Source: Paulownia fortunei (taxonomy: Eukaryota; Streptophyta; Magnoliopsida; Lamiales; Paulowniaceae). From it: a stretch of DNA of 64,000 nucleotides. Made by a program: the position numbers and the translations under genes. Of this stretch, positions 21,863 through 33,219 are shown piece by piece. Position 1 is the stretch's first letter. Every line of letters starts with the position of its first letter. Location: positions 10,168,001 through 10,232,000 of the forward strand of contig CM033121.1 in NCBI GenBank assembly GCA_019321725.1, in the 5' to 3' direction. Under the pieces are notes generated by a model. The model saw only the letters and a program-made list of their open reading frames with translations. It searched no databases and was not told the origin of the DNA.

Positions 21863-23329
21863 CTTGATTATGCATGCAAGTATACGTATCGAAGAAGTAA
21901 ATCATAAGAAAAGTATTATTCCCATTGAGATTAATTATCATTCTATTGCTAGGTACTAATTTATATCACCCTTAATTTTATCCAAACAAGTCAATAAGTC
22001 GAATAAGGATTTAAATAGACAAGGATAAAATGAACATTTAAATTGCAAAGAATAAGATCAATGAATGAAAGATCTAGATTTATAACTTACTCCAATAATT
22101 TACTTGAGTAATTTCACCCATTTCAAGATTAAATCCTAATTTTATTGTCACCCAAGAACACTAATATTTCTACAAGCCTCTATCGATGGTCATGTAAAAC
22201 TCTCCTCCTTAATTAATTCACTGTGTGTCTATGAGAATTAAACTAAGAAGAAGTCAATAAGAACAAGTTATCATCACGGATGCACATGATACATGAGTAT
22301 ATGTCTATTTCACATTAACATAAATTATTCAATCTAAGTCACGAACATATAATAACTCTATCGAAATTATTATGGTTCACCAATTCAATCCAATCAATAG
22401 CCAATTGATTAAATTATATTAAACACAAGAATGAATAAACAATCAATATATAAGATGAATCAAGAAAAGGGAATTTGTAACTCAAGCATCATCTATGGGT
22501 TCCATTATAAATCAAGAAAAGGGAATTTGTAACTCAAGCATCATCTATGGGTTCCATTATAAATCTAGAAAAAGGAATTAGTTTATCATCATATATGAAA
22601 ATCATCCATCCACAAGAGTTTCAACATATAAAATAAATGAAAGAGAAGAGGATAAGAAAAACTCTAGAATGAATTTTTAAATTCTTCAACTCTTCTTCTT
22701 GATCTTGATGCTTCTTGATATTTTCTCCCTTGAAAAACCCTCTAAAAATGATGGCTAATGCCTAAAGACTAAAGAAAAGATACTCAAGAAACCCTAGGAT
22801 TTTCTATTTTTGTGGTTCTCCAAATTAGGTAGTTAAAATACGCATAAAAATCAAATCTCGCACTTGCCCTATAGCTTCAATTCTTTCTTGCAGCAGCATT
22901 GCGAGTTTTACAATTTACGAAAATCTCAATGCTTCGGCTTCACTTCTTTCATGCTACAACTTCAACAATTTCGCTATTTGATGCTGCAGCTTCATTTCTT
23001 CAGTGCTACAGTTTGAGTATCTTGGAAGTTTCGAAAAGTGATGCTGCAGATTCATTTAACTTGGAGGTGTAGCTTCAAATCTATGTCCAAAATTCTTGTT
23101 GACAAAATTTTGGTGCCGTAGCTTCCTTTTAGTTGGTGTTGCGGCTTCAAATATTTGTCCAAAAAATTCTTTTCAAAATCCCATCACTTTGCGCAATTTT
23201 ATTTATTTGCCTTTTTTTTTTTTTTTTTTTGTCAAAAACGCACATTACTGTTTGACTTTTTGGTCATATTAGGCTTTTTAGGGCCTTTTAGAGCTTAGGA
23301 TGATCTGTCTGGGTTATAAATTCCTGTTT
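21863..23329. mobile_element. LTR-like insertion G in copia element F
   Basis: About 1.47 kb of non-coding DNA that interrupts F. The right end reads TTTCATCA; as minus strand it starts TGATGAAACAGG, similar to gypsy LTR starts. The left boundary is approximate, near TGCAAGTATACG at about 21870, and I found no certain target duplication. It contains a perfect 52-bp tandem duplication (22459-22562) and a T run at 23213-23231. Probably a solo LTR of a Ty3/gypsy element. Confidence 0.5.
22459..22562. repeat. Perfect 2 x 52-bp tandem duplication
   Basis: 22459-22510 and 22511-22562 are identical 52-bp units starting ATCAAGAAAAGGG. A degenerate third start, ATCTAGAAAAAGG, follows. Perfect identity in an otherwise decayed region implies a recent local duplication. 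Confidence 0.95.
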
Positions 23330-23460
23330 CATCAGCATTGCATCACTAATTCATATAATGACGAGAGCACGTGCCATAAATTGAGAGTCAGTCCCTGTGG
23401 AGGAGGCACTCCCCTACTGAATGAGGCCCTACCAATCAAGCTGCTTATTCCATTCTAACC
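23330..23460 (-). pseudogene. Copia element F: RNase H fragment (minus)
   Basis: Minus strand reads STGTDSQFMARALVII, a decayed form of the copia STEAEYRAMA block. It lies upstream, in element order, of the fragment at 21500-21862. Confidence 0.6.
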
Positions 23461-23534
23461 TTTTTTCTCCAAAATCTTATTTGAGAGTAGGTGTTGTATG
23501 GTGGACCATTTAATATTCATAAAAATCAAATTTA

Positions 23535-24909
23535 TAGTTGTCGAATGGATTGGACTTAATCGGTCCAACTCGTAATTAGTCTATTAAAAATTGCTCGTAA
23601 ACAGTAACAAGCTATCTGATTTGGTTCTTGTATATGAGTTTGACTCTTATTGGACTTAGTAGACGAAACTCAATTCAACTTGTGAATCGACCCCTCGAAA
23701 CACTGGTTCACTTTAAAATCGACCCAAATTTAGGATCGTCCAGGCCCGTGGCCTTTTTTAATATTATATATATTATTTTTATTATGTTGTATGTTATTTA
23801 TAATTTTTCAACAAAAATTAATAATTATAACATAAAATATTAGAATTTATGACCTTTGCAAAGAAAGGAACCCTCAAACCATTGATTCAACCTTAATTCT
23901 ATTGAAAACCTTAGAAGCAAATTTATATTAATAAGGATTATAATAAACTATAAAAAAAATTATAGTAAACTAAAAAAAGTCATGATAATAATAATCATAA
24001 GTATTATAGTAAACTAAAAAAAAGCATGAAAATTAAAATATAAACTTAGTAAGTAAGTTTATTAGTAACAAAAAAAAATATACTAAGTATTAAGTATACT
24101 AAAGTAAAAAGAGTTACAAAAATAGTAAGAAAGACTATTACTAACAAAATAAAAGTAGTACTAAATATTATAGTAAACTATAAAAAGTTATGAAAATTAA
24201 AATATAAACTTAATAAGTAAATCTATTACTAACAAAATAAAATAGTACTAAGTATACTAAATTAAAAAAAAATTATTAAAATTAAAATATAAATTTAGAA
24301 AGTAAGTCTATTAGTAACAAAAAAAAAAAGTACTAAGTGTTAAATATATTAAACTAAGAAAAGTCATGAAATTTAAATTATAAACTTAAGATGAATGTTT
24401 ATTAATTAAAATATCAAATGACTATACTAAATAAAAAATTAAAATCTAAACTTTATATAACTCAATAGTCAAATAAAAATAATGTATATTAATTATATAA
24501 GATAATTCACAAGATAAAGACATAAATTTATAGGAATAAACTTAGACTAATCAAATAAAAGTTGAATAATAAAATTTATAATTTACAAATCCAACATAAC
24601 TCAAACGTAATATATAATTTGTATTAAATAAAATTTGTAAATCCTATGTTAACATATATCTTATAAGTTATACACTTTCAATTTTATTTTATTTTAAAGA
24701 ACAGCCTATGGGCCCAGCTCATGAAGCCCGAAACAGACCCAAGATCGGCCCACTAGCACCGGACTAGTGAGCTGAGTTGGGCTTACCTATCAAAAAATTT
24801 ATTCAGCACAATCCGAATTATTTCGGAATTGGGTCTGGCCTTAACCGACTCGCCTCATAGGCAGGTCTACACGGGCTTGGGCTGATCCAGCCCACTTGAC
24901 AACTTTGGC
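23535..24909. mobile_element. hAT-like non-autonomous element with A-rich minisatellite
   Basis: Left end TAGTTGTCGAATGG and the reverse complement of the right end, AAGTTGTCAAGTGG, form similar termini. Candidate 8-bp duplications CAAATTTA (23527-23534) and CAAATTCA (24910-24917) differ at one base. Both subterminal regions are GC-richer with GGCCC/GGGCC-type words, while the middle (about 23940-24420) is an A-rich tandem repeat. No transposase. The right end runs a few bases past the paired terminus, so boundaries are tentative. Confidence 0.5.
23940..24420. repeat. Degenerate A-rich tandem repeat, unit about 85 bp
   Basis: Repeated words AATTAAAATATAAACTTA, TCTATTAGTAACAAAA and TACTAAGTATTA recur about every 83-90 bases over some five units. 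There is no coding content. It lies inside the hAT-like element. Confidence 0.7.
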
Positions 24910-24917
24910 CAAATTCA

Positions 24918-25239
24918 ATGGACACAAGAGTTGTCAAGGCATGCACTCTACCGTATGGGAGCATGACTCTTTTTGAATACCTCTATAAATATTGTATTTT
25001 TTTTTCATTTTACGATACGTTTATTTTATTCAATTTTTCTATATTTTCAATTCTCTCTTAATTTTCTCTTATTTTAGTTTTAATTTGATCGTTGAATGGT
25101 TATAGCAGAATTACTTGATGCCCCAAATTATTAGTTTTCATTACAAACGAGAAATTATTCCTTAATCAAGTAATTGGGAAGAGTTCATTGTCAGAGTCCT
25201 CAACAATCCAAAGATCATCAATCAATAAAGTACTTTTGG
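24918..25239. other. Intergenic, nothing recognised
   Basis: AT-rich DNA with pyrimidine-rich stretches near 25015-25080. No coding, repeat or RNA feature could be supported. Confidence 0.5.
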
Positions 25240-26620
25240 AATAAAGGTTAAATTCCATGGATATCTCCTAAGATTAGATCTAACTACAACAACACCCCCT
25301 ACTTTTTATAAAATTACACCTTCACCCTATCCTTAACGGACCTCAGCAAAAATTTAAAAAAATTGTTGAAAAACATTTTTGCCCACGCTTTTGTTTGTAA
25401 TATGTGTATAACAGAAGGGGTGTTATTATTAGTTTTTGATCATAGGGTTTGTAAATAACATTGTCAGTCCAAGCACTAACATGTCTTATTATGTTAAAAA
25501 CAAAAAGTATCATAGTCAATAAGTGACTTAATCCCCTAATTGGGTTATCGCTTTTCCTTACTTGGAAATTATTTATAGAATGATTAAATATATTTTTTCA
25601 TAAAGTATGGAATTCATTCACTAAGAAATAATGCTTGATGGTGATGATCATGAAGGGATGAAAACTTCAACAAATTATTATTTGGTTCTTGAACCATATG
25701 AGTGAAACATCTTACAGAGAATAAATAATATTTACGTATGCCTAATGCACCTATTAAAAGTCATTTGATCCACTAAAAATGAGGAAAACAAAAAAATAAT
25801 ATATAAAAAAGTAAAGTATTTGGTTACACTTAAATTCAAAAAAAAATTAAAAACCGTGGCAAACTCAAAAATTTATAACGAAATTGACAAGTTTGAATCA
25901 AATCAAATAAAAACAATATGATTAATTCAAAAAATGATGATTTTTTATTTGATTTTGGTTATTTATCGAATTATATTAGTAATTTTGATACTAGCTTTTA
26001 TAAAATCATTTTTTTTTTTCAAAAAAGTAAAATTTTCGAAGAGGAAAAACTAAAACTAACCATCCCAAAAATTGGGATTCATTGAGGAGGCCTCGCCTCG
26101 CAAGGTAAGGGGAGAGCGGTGAAAGAAAATAAATCTATTTAAATTTGAGAAATATATTTCACTTAGCGTTGAATCATATTTTGTTTTGAGTTATATATTT
26201 TATAGTTTATATTAATTAAATTAGAATAAGGAAAATTATAATTATAATTATAATTAAAAAAACAATTAGAATTATTTAAAATTTAATTGAATAATGAGAA
26301 GTTAATATAAAAGTTGATTGAATAATGAGAAGTTAAATAAAAATTTAAAAAAATTAAAAACCATCTTCAAACCTGCTGTATAATATTAACAGGCCCTTAG
26401 GCGAAGTTTAAATACTAAAACAACCCCTATGAACCACATGGTAAAATTAGGAATCCAACAGCAAATTTTTTATGACATTATTATAAATTGTTAACAGTTT
26501 AAGGGGTATTTGTAAGACGTCTCTAACTTTAAAAGGGGTACTTGTAATTTTGCTAGAAGTAGGGGGTGTTTAACTAGACCTAAACTGAAGGATATCGAAT
26601 ATAATTTATCCTAAAATAAT
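25240..26620. mobile_element. Long-TIR non-autonomous element J
   Basis: The left 100 bases and the reverse complement of the right 100 bases align imperfectly. Both contain GGATATC/CGATATC, then TTAGATCTAACTA-like against TTAGGTCTAGTTA, ACACCCCCTACTT, and AAAATTACA-CTT-x-ACCC. The shared inverted region is about 95 bp. No transposase inside. The ends resemble those of the element at 40965-42566. Neither the superfamily (Mutator-like would be the first guess) nor the target duplication is certain. Confidence 0.55.
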
Positions 26621-26759
26621 TTCTTATATACAAAAAATCCACCGCACTAACTTTTTTATTTGAAAATACTCGAGTATTAACTTTTTCAACCAACATTGTT
26701 AAGGTTTAGTGAAGGGGCATTAAAGGAAAAGGTGTTGGGCTTTTTTCATTTGAAAAGCA

Positions 26760-26761
26760 GC

Positions 26762-26828
<67 letters not shown>

Positions 26829-26829
26829 C
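26760..26829. repeat. TA/TG microsatellite
   Basis: (TA)n from about 26762 to 26810 followed by (TG)n to 26828. Any ORF across it is a low-complexity artefact. Confidence 0.95.
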
Positions 26830-26845
26830 CATGGACTCTTGCAGC

Positions 26846-27527
26846 TAGAAGTGTGCCTTCCGATTCGGTAATTACCGAAAAAAAATTTAATAATTCGATA
26901 TGATTTTTGGTAAAATCAAAATTTATAAAAAAAAAAATATTCCCTATTTTTTCAATCATTTGTATTATTTTTTAAAATTTATCTTCAATCATAAATGAGT
27001 ATTATTTGAACAAAAGTAAATAATTGAAGTTTAGAAAAATATGCTTATATGTCTGTTCTTTTTGTGACTAGTAAAAAATAACTAAAGAATCTTATTATAT
27101 TTAGTTCAATTCGGGCGCGATGAGTGTTTAATCGATATTTTGGTGATACATTTCATCAAAGAAGATAAATGCATTCTTTTAGTTATTAAAAAATTTTAAA
27201 AAAATATTGACTTTATCATTCTAATTTTAATCATTTCCATAAGCACCAACCAAATAATTATTAATTAATTACTAAAAAGTGAATATAAGAAGAAAAGATT
27301 AAAAAATACTTAAAGGATAAAATTAATCAACAAAATTTTTTAAAAAATAAAAATAAATTCGGTATTCAGTTAGGTACGGTATACCGAATCCAAATATCGA
27401 TACCGAACCGAATATCGAAATTTTAAAAAAATATATACTGAATACCGAACCAAAATTTTCAATTCGATTTTAATTTATATCGAAATTTCGATTTTGACAC
27501 GATTTGGTCAGACCATGCACACCCCTA
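26846..27527. mobile_element. hAT-like MITE (682 bp) with 8-bp target duplication
   Basis: Left terminus TAGAAGTGTGC and right terminus (reverse complement) TAGGGGTGTGC match at 9 of 11. Flanks are CTTGCAGC (26838-26845) and CTTGCTGC (27528-27535), an 8-bp duplication with one change, as hAT transposases make. Subterminal sequence is rich in ATTCGGTA/TACCGAAT words, typical of plant hAT elements. No transposase. Confidence 0.8.
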
Positions 27528-27535
27528 CTTGCTGC

Positions 27536-29060
27536 TCATATTTTATTGTTCAGTTTCATATTCTCATGGTTTGGGCATTGCTTAAGTCTGAAACTCGTCA
27601 AGAAAATTATTTGGGTTCTAAAGAGACAAATTTTGATGTTTGAGGATAGCTTGATTTTTCTTGCTAATATTCAAGAACTATGTATACTACTTTTATGACT
27701 GATACTATAAATCACCAGCTAACTTTTATCATTTTTTCAAATATCATAGTTTAAGTAAAAAATTATTACAATTATTTCATTTGGATGGATTTAATGGATC
27801 AACACATTCAAATTAATGGGTTGTGACAAAAAGAGTGAAGGATTTACTGTTGGATATATTTCTCAATATTATTTATATACCTATCTAATTTTTCTTCTTC
27901 TTAAACGGTTTAAGAGAGTGGTCAATTGCAAAATCTTTTTTTTTTTTTTATAGTTAGGAATAATCACGGTGCAGTTTTGATTTTTTTTTTTTTTATAACT
28001 AATTTCAAATTGAATTGGCGTGTACAATTTTGCTAAAAAATATATTTAAATTATAATTTTGTAAATTAAAATTGAATGTGTTGTTTTATGCAGTTTGAGA
28101 TGGTTTTGCAGTTTATAAATTGGTTTACTATGAAACTAAAATAAATGAGAAAGTTTTATTACATGTGCATTACTACATAATAAAAATAGTCTTAAAGTTT
28201 TAAACCAACATAAAAATGATTGAAAGGAATATCATTATATCCTTTGTTTTTATCAAAAGATTATGTTTTGAACGAAGTAAAGAGTTTGATAGTAAAATAG
28301 CACTTGAATGATATCGTAATGCATCATTATATTATTATTTTTTATTGGTTGATTTGCTTCATCTTCTAATCCTTGGAATGAGAAATTAACTCGATCATAT
28401 ATCAATAAAATTATAAAAACACCATAAAAAATTAAAAATTAAAAGAAAAAGACAAGCTGGAAAAACTGTATGTATATATATATATATATCAACACTTCTA
28501 AAAGGAAAAAAAAAATAGATTAAACTTAAATAAACGTACAACTAAGAGTTAACTATTAATCTATACTTAATATTAAATATTAATGAATTCAATTTTGACA
28601 TACAATTTGGTTTATTTGAATTCTAAATCACCATCAAGCCATATATGATGGTGTAGTTTTAATTAAATTTTTAAATCATAATTTATATAAGAATTCAACA
28701 AAAATAATTTGATGTGGTATGCTATGGGGTCGTTCGGACGGATTTTCAACTTTTATTATCACCCTGAAAAGATCGAATACTATGGAAGGATCATTCTCAT
28801 GGAAATTAGGGCATGATAATGTAAAAAAATTAAAAAAAAGTATAATTTAGGTAAGATTAGACTTGATTAAATTTAAAAGTTAAACAAGTAACTAATGAGA
28901 TTTGTTAGCTATTTCTTAAAGAAGGTCCATATAAATGGCAAACCAACGTAATTGTTTATTGAGAATTTAAAAATTAAAAACGCACATAAATAATATTGAG
29001 TCAAAATTGAGTAATTATAATTAAGGACTACTTAATAATACTCTATTTGTCTTATTTAAT
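27536..29060. other. Intergenic AT-rich DNA
   Basis: No coding sequence. Homopolymer T runs at about 27937-27949 and 27981-27995 and a short TA run at 28475-28488. A (G)GGGTCGTTCGGACGGATTTT stretch near 28725 could be an element end, but I found no partner. Confidence 0.5.
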
Positions 29061-29472
29061 TAGGAATAGCAATGGGCGGATTTTAAAAACTCAAGATCTG
29101 CCTAACTTGCTTGCATGGCTTTCTGGCATCGAATCCAATTGACAGGTTGGATCCATAAATCAATTTTATAATTATATACAAGCTAAGATAGTAATTTTTT
29201 TTTAAAAAAAATATCACAACCTTCACAATTGTAATAAAATAATGTTATTACCAAATTATCGACTGTTAGTACAACTTGAGTGCTCTTTTGTTTTTGAAAA
29301 ATAATAATTTTTAAACATAGTTTTTTTTATATTTTATTTTTATGTATATTGAAAGTATAAATAGTTTATGAGTTTCTATTATTTTTTGATTTAATTTATA
29401 TTATATTTATATTTTACATTTAAGTGTATATGCGATATATATATATATATATATATTTAGCATATAAAAATG

Positions 29473-30978
29473 AAATATAGGATAAATGGTATTTTACCCT
29501 CCCAAATTTGACTATTTTAGCACATTACCATTCAAAAGTAAGTTGTAAGTACTTTGTATCTTCAAATTTAATTATTTTGGTATTTTAACCTTTAATAGTA
29601 AATTTTAAATATTTTGTATTTTGCTCCATTAATTTATATTTATTGTAGTATTACGATGACAACGGGACGAGTTTGAGATGAGTTTAGCCGAACTCGAGAC
29701 CTATATTATTGTGAAAAAATTCAAGACATGTTTCGCCCCGTTTTGATTGAGAATCCACCCTACTTCCTTGAACACAAAACCTGAAGGGGTTCCAACCAAC
29801 TTGGACCTGCGAACTCGATTTCAAATTCCAACACAAAAATTTTAAATTGTGATGAAAATTTGTCTACTTACATTTCTTGCAATCTTATGGAAGGAAGAAT
29901 AGGAAAGACAATAAACTCGAAAGCCACCAAAATATGCAGTTATATACACAAATATGACTGAATAACAGATAGTAATACTGGTTAAAAAATTTAGTATCCA
30001 CATAAACTTTAAGAAAATCTTGAATTGTATAGAAGCAACAGGGAATACCAAAATCAACTTCACCAATTAACTTACGTTTTAGTGGCCAATATGTAAAATA
30101 AGACAGAGACTCAAATAAAAAAAGAAAATTGAAAAAGGCTCACCTTAAGATAAATAGTTCTGACAAAATGAATGGGGAAAAATTCAAAGCAAAATAGAAC
30201 AAATATTTTTCTCAAAGCTCCACACAGTTTAAGCAATGTTTGTCTTTGAAGAAACGGTAAAGCTTGGAAAGTGAAACCCTAATATGTTTTATGTTTATAT
30301 ATATATATAAGGGATGGATTTGGATAGATTTAGTAAGACCCATTACTCGTTGTAAATCCTATCGGATTTGAAAAGTGAAATTTGTTACCTGCCTCAAAAC
30401 CTATTTATCCAAGTTTGGAAACGTCTCGAATGGTGAGTTTGTTACGAATCCAAATTTAAATTCGTTCAATTGTCATTCCTATATAGTATTTTATTCCTCA
30501 ATATTATTTTTAGATTAAAATTTTACTAGAATACTCTTTATCATTTTTTTCTCATCTTTCCATGTAAAAATAAAAAAAAATATATCATAATATTTTTTTA
30601 TTATTGTTAATGATAAAGACAGACAAATGAAGATATTTATTGTAAATAATGATAATATTTTTACTAATGATATTGTAATCAATATTATTTATAGCAAAAG
30701 TATCACACATTTGTTGTGTTCTCACCATTGACAATAATTAAAAAAATATTACGATATATTTTTTGTACTTTATAATGGAAAAACAGAAAAAAATGTGCCA
30801 AGGCGGCTACAAAAAAATATTTTAATGAAAATTTAATTTAAAATCAATATTTAGAGGTAAAGTGTTATAATAAATATAAATTAAAAAATAAAATGATTAA
30901 AATTTAATTTTAGGAGGACAATATTCTAAAATAATTAAATTTAAAAAAATAAAGTATTATTCGTCCTATTATATATTT
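29473..30978. mobile_element. Long-TIR non-autonomous element M
   Basis: Left end ATAGGATAAATGGTATTTTA, then CCTCCCAAATTTGACTATTT, pairs with the reverse complement of the right end, ATAGGACGAATAATACTTTA, then a run including AATTTAATTATTTTAG. About 55 bases align imperfectly. No transposase is present; an hAT-like piece lies inside. The boundary on the right is approximate. Confidence 0.5.
29655..30475. mobile_element. hAT-like MITE nested in element M
   Basis: Left ATGACAACGGGACGAGTTTG and right (reverse complement) ATGACAATTGAACGAATTTA are similar hAT-type termini, with GGGTTCG/CGAACTC-type subterminal words on both sides. TAGTATTA on the left and TAGTATTT on the right could be the duplication, but they are not flush with both ends. 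An ORF at 29842-30066 is not convincing. Confidence 0.5.
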
Positions 30979-31439
30979 GAATACAAAAATACATAGTTAC
31001 ATATATTAGAAACGGCGGGGTTTGGGATGGGTTGGCCCAGTGTGTACCCCATCTAAACCCCCATTTGGTCCAAAAAAATTAAAATTATAAATAATCAGCA
31101 TAAGTAAATTATGGAAATATAATATTTCCTATTGCCATTTCGCCATCTCTACTTTCAATTAATTTACTAAGATAGTAATTAATTCATTAGTGATATTAAA
31201 CAACAGTTTTAAGTATGGAAAGAAATTATATATATATATATTTAGAAGATAAAACTGAAAAATCAAAACCTAAATAATTTCACATATTTTCAAACTTAAT
31301 TTTTATTCTCAATTTATTCTTTAAAAAATATACATTCTCCAAACATCCAATATAAATCCAAACATTCCCAAAATATCTCTCTCTTTCGGTTCCAAAACTA
31401 AAAGGTTAAAGTTATTTCCCAAATGCAGGAGCTAGCGGC

Positions 31440-32006
31440 TAAGGCCATGTATGTTTCCATTTTTAATTTTTTTATATACTATTTAAAAATTCACAATCAT
31501 ATTTATTTGATCTATTTTTTGGGAAATGTACATTTCATATCTCTTTTTTTTTTTTCCCACAAAAAACTACCATCAATTATATCTACTTAATACATAATAA
31601 TTTTCAAACTACAACTCACCATCTATAAATATAATATTATATTTAAATTAAATATTCAAAATTGATCCATCACTATTAATTTAATCTAATTAATATATTA
31701 TTATTTTTAAATTATATTATTTTTAAATTATTTTATTAAATTATTATATTCTAGTTAAATATTTTAAAATGAACTCCGTTACTATCAACTTTACAAATTA
31801 TTATGGAAACAAAATTTTAAAAATAATATTATAAAACACACAAATAAATATAATTTTATTTTAATCACATAATTTTATATTTTTTTTTTTCAAAACTACT
31901 CGACTAAATATATTTCATTTACAAACCTATAATAGATTTCAAACATCACTTCTCACACAAAAATTAAATTCTCAATAGAAATGATGAAAATACAACCAAG
32001 CCCTAA
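31440..32006. mobile_element. Tourist-like MITE upstream of the GeBP gene
   Basis: Left end GGCCATGTATGTTTCCAT and right end (reverse complement) GGGCTTGGTTGTATTTTCAT are related, and both sides have TAA directly outside (31440-31442 and 32004-32006). A 3-bp TAA duplication with a GGC/GGG start is the mark of PIF/Harbinger (Tourist) MITEs. The interior is about 80 percent A/T and non-coding. It ends some 235 bases before the TATA box of the next gene. Confidence 0.55.
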
Positions 32007-32240
32007 GGATAATATACCTTTTTCAAATTTAAATGAATTTTTATTTTTTTTTGAATTTTTGGAAGTTTTGAAAATATATTTAGAAGAAAAAAATAAAAGT
32101 AACTCAACTCTTCATATAAGTAGTAATTATTTCTTAGGGAGGGAAAAAGATTCCACAACATCGAGAAACTGAGAAGTCTCTTCAGGCCTTTCCAGCTCCC
32201 CCAATATATCCCTCCCCTCCACGGCTCCCACCCTTTACTT

Positions 32241-32247
32241 TTTATAT
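32241..32247 (+). promoter_or_regulatory. Probable TATA box of the GeBP-like gene
   Basis: TTTATAT within CTTTTTATATCCC lies 79 bases before the start codon. This would place transcription start near 32270-32280 and leave a 5' leader of about 40-50 bases. The stretch before it is C-rich and stands out from the AT-rich MITE upstream. Confidence 0.5.
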
Positions 32248-32319
32248 CCCACTCTAACACACAAAACACCAAACAGAGCCCGAAGCTTTCTCACTACTCC
32301 ACCACCGCCCTCTCCTAAT

Positions 32320-33219
32320 ATGGCGTCCAAAAATCTGATTTTCAGTAAACATGGAGAAGAAGAAGATGATGAGCAACAAACTCTAGATGAGGCAGATGGA
32401 GAGACCTTCCATGAAACAGATGAAGAAAGTGATTCTGATTCCGAAAGCGAAGAAGAGGACGGCACAGCAGTGGTGCCCCCGAAGAAACCCAAGTTCAGTC
32501 TACCCCGTGTAGAAGAAGGACACGAATCCGGAGAAGATGGGTCCGAATGCTCTTCCCCATCTGCGTCTGCGTTCATCATCATGCCCGCTGCTAAACCCAG
32601 CGAGAAGAAGAAGACCCCTGCCTCTAAAAAATTTTCCGACGAGGATGAAATTGCTCTTCTAAAAGGCCTCGCCGTTTTCTGGGCTAACGGGAGAAACAAC
32701 AAGTGGACTGAATTTCACCTCTTCATCAAGGACGATCTTCCGCATCTGTTTACGAAAATCCAAGTGTCCGAGAAGATTCGTGGTCTCAAGAGAAAGTTTG
32801 AAGCGAATTTCGAAAGAGCTCGGGCCAATGGGGGCTGCCTTGATTTCTCGGACTCTCATGAATCCCTTTTGTTTGAGTTGTCGAAGACACTGTGGGGAGA
32901 CGAGAAAAGCATTGCCCACGAGACACGAAAAAGGACTGGGAATGAGCATGATGAAGAAAAGAAGATACCGAAGAAACTAAAACAAGTGGTGGAGGTTGGC
33001 AACGAGAATTTTGAGTCTGCGTACCCACTGTTGTATGCATCATTTGACGTCTTTGGGTATCCCAAGATTGTCAAGGAGAACTGTTTTTTGATTGGGCGAG
33101 AGAAGGCGCAAGAGCTGGAAGAGAAGTGGAGGGAATTGAAGGCTGAGGAGCTTCGCCTGGAGCTTAAAAAGATTGACTTGATTAAGAGGGACTTGCAGGA
33201 TCATCTCCGAAGTAAATGA
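32320..33219 (+). CDS. GeBP/STOREKEEPER-like (DUF573) DNA-binding protein
   Basis: Single-exon gene of 299 codons; the family is often intronless. Residues 1-102 are very acidic and Ser-rich (DEESDSDSESEEED at 34-47), with a basic KKPKF patch (55-59) and KKK at 96-98. The DUF573 DNA-binding domain spans about 103-193: KKFSDEDEIALLKGLAVF (103-120), the central LFIKDDL (134-140), SEKIRGLKRKFEANFERA (150-167) and the ending LLFELSKTLWG (183-193). A basic stretch KKIPKKLK lies at 214-221. The C-terminal 260-297 is a heptad-like Leu/Lys/Glu helix (KAQELEEKWRELKAEELRLE), the leucine-zipper-like dimer region of this family. GeBP proteins are nuclear transcription regulators linked to cytokinin response and leaf hair development; the target here is unknown. 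The start is the first ATG after a clear TATA box. Overlapping frames on both strands are shadows. Confidence 0.92.
   Translation: MASKNLIFSKHGEEEDDEQQTLDEADGETFHETDEESDSDSESEEEDGTAVVPPKKPKFSLPRVEEGHESGEDGSECSSPSASAFIIMPAAKPSEKKKTPASKKFSDEDEIALLKGLAVFWANGRNNKWTEFHLFIKDDLPHLFTKIQVSEKIRGLKRKFEANFERARANGGCLDFSDSHESLLFELSKTLWGDEKSIAHETRKRTGNEHDEEKKIPKKLKQVVEVGNENFESAYPLLYASFDVFGYPKIVKENCFLIGREKAQELEEKWRELKAEELRLELKKIDLIKRDLQDHLRSK

Larger units (their letters stand above)
29061..31151. mobile_element. Possible decayed hAT element enclosing two others
   Basis: Left terminus TAGGAATAGCAATGGGCGGA is a good hAT-type start, and the reverse complement of the right end reads TAGAGATGGCGAAATGGCAA. Flanking octamers TATTTAAT and CTTTCAAT agree at only five of eight, so this pairing is weak. 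If true, the elements at 29473-30978 and 29655-30475 are nested inside it. Confidence 0.3.

Noticed and set aside
24918..25239. Possible LTR or promoter at the CTATAAATATTG stretch
   Set aside because: A TATA-like word alone in AT-rich DNA; no paired LTR, target duplication or downstream gene was found.
26720..26959. Minus-strand ORF with repeated Tyr-Ile and Thr-His
   Set aside because: It is the translation of the TA/TG microsatellite.
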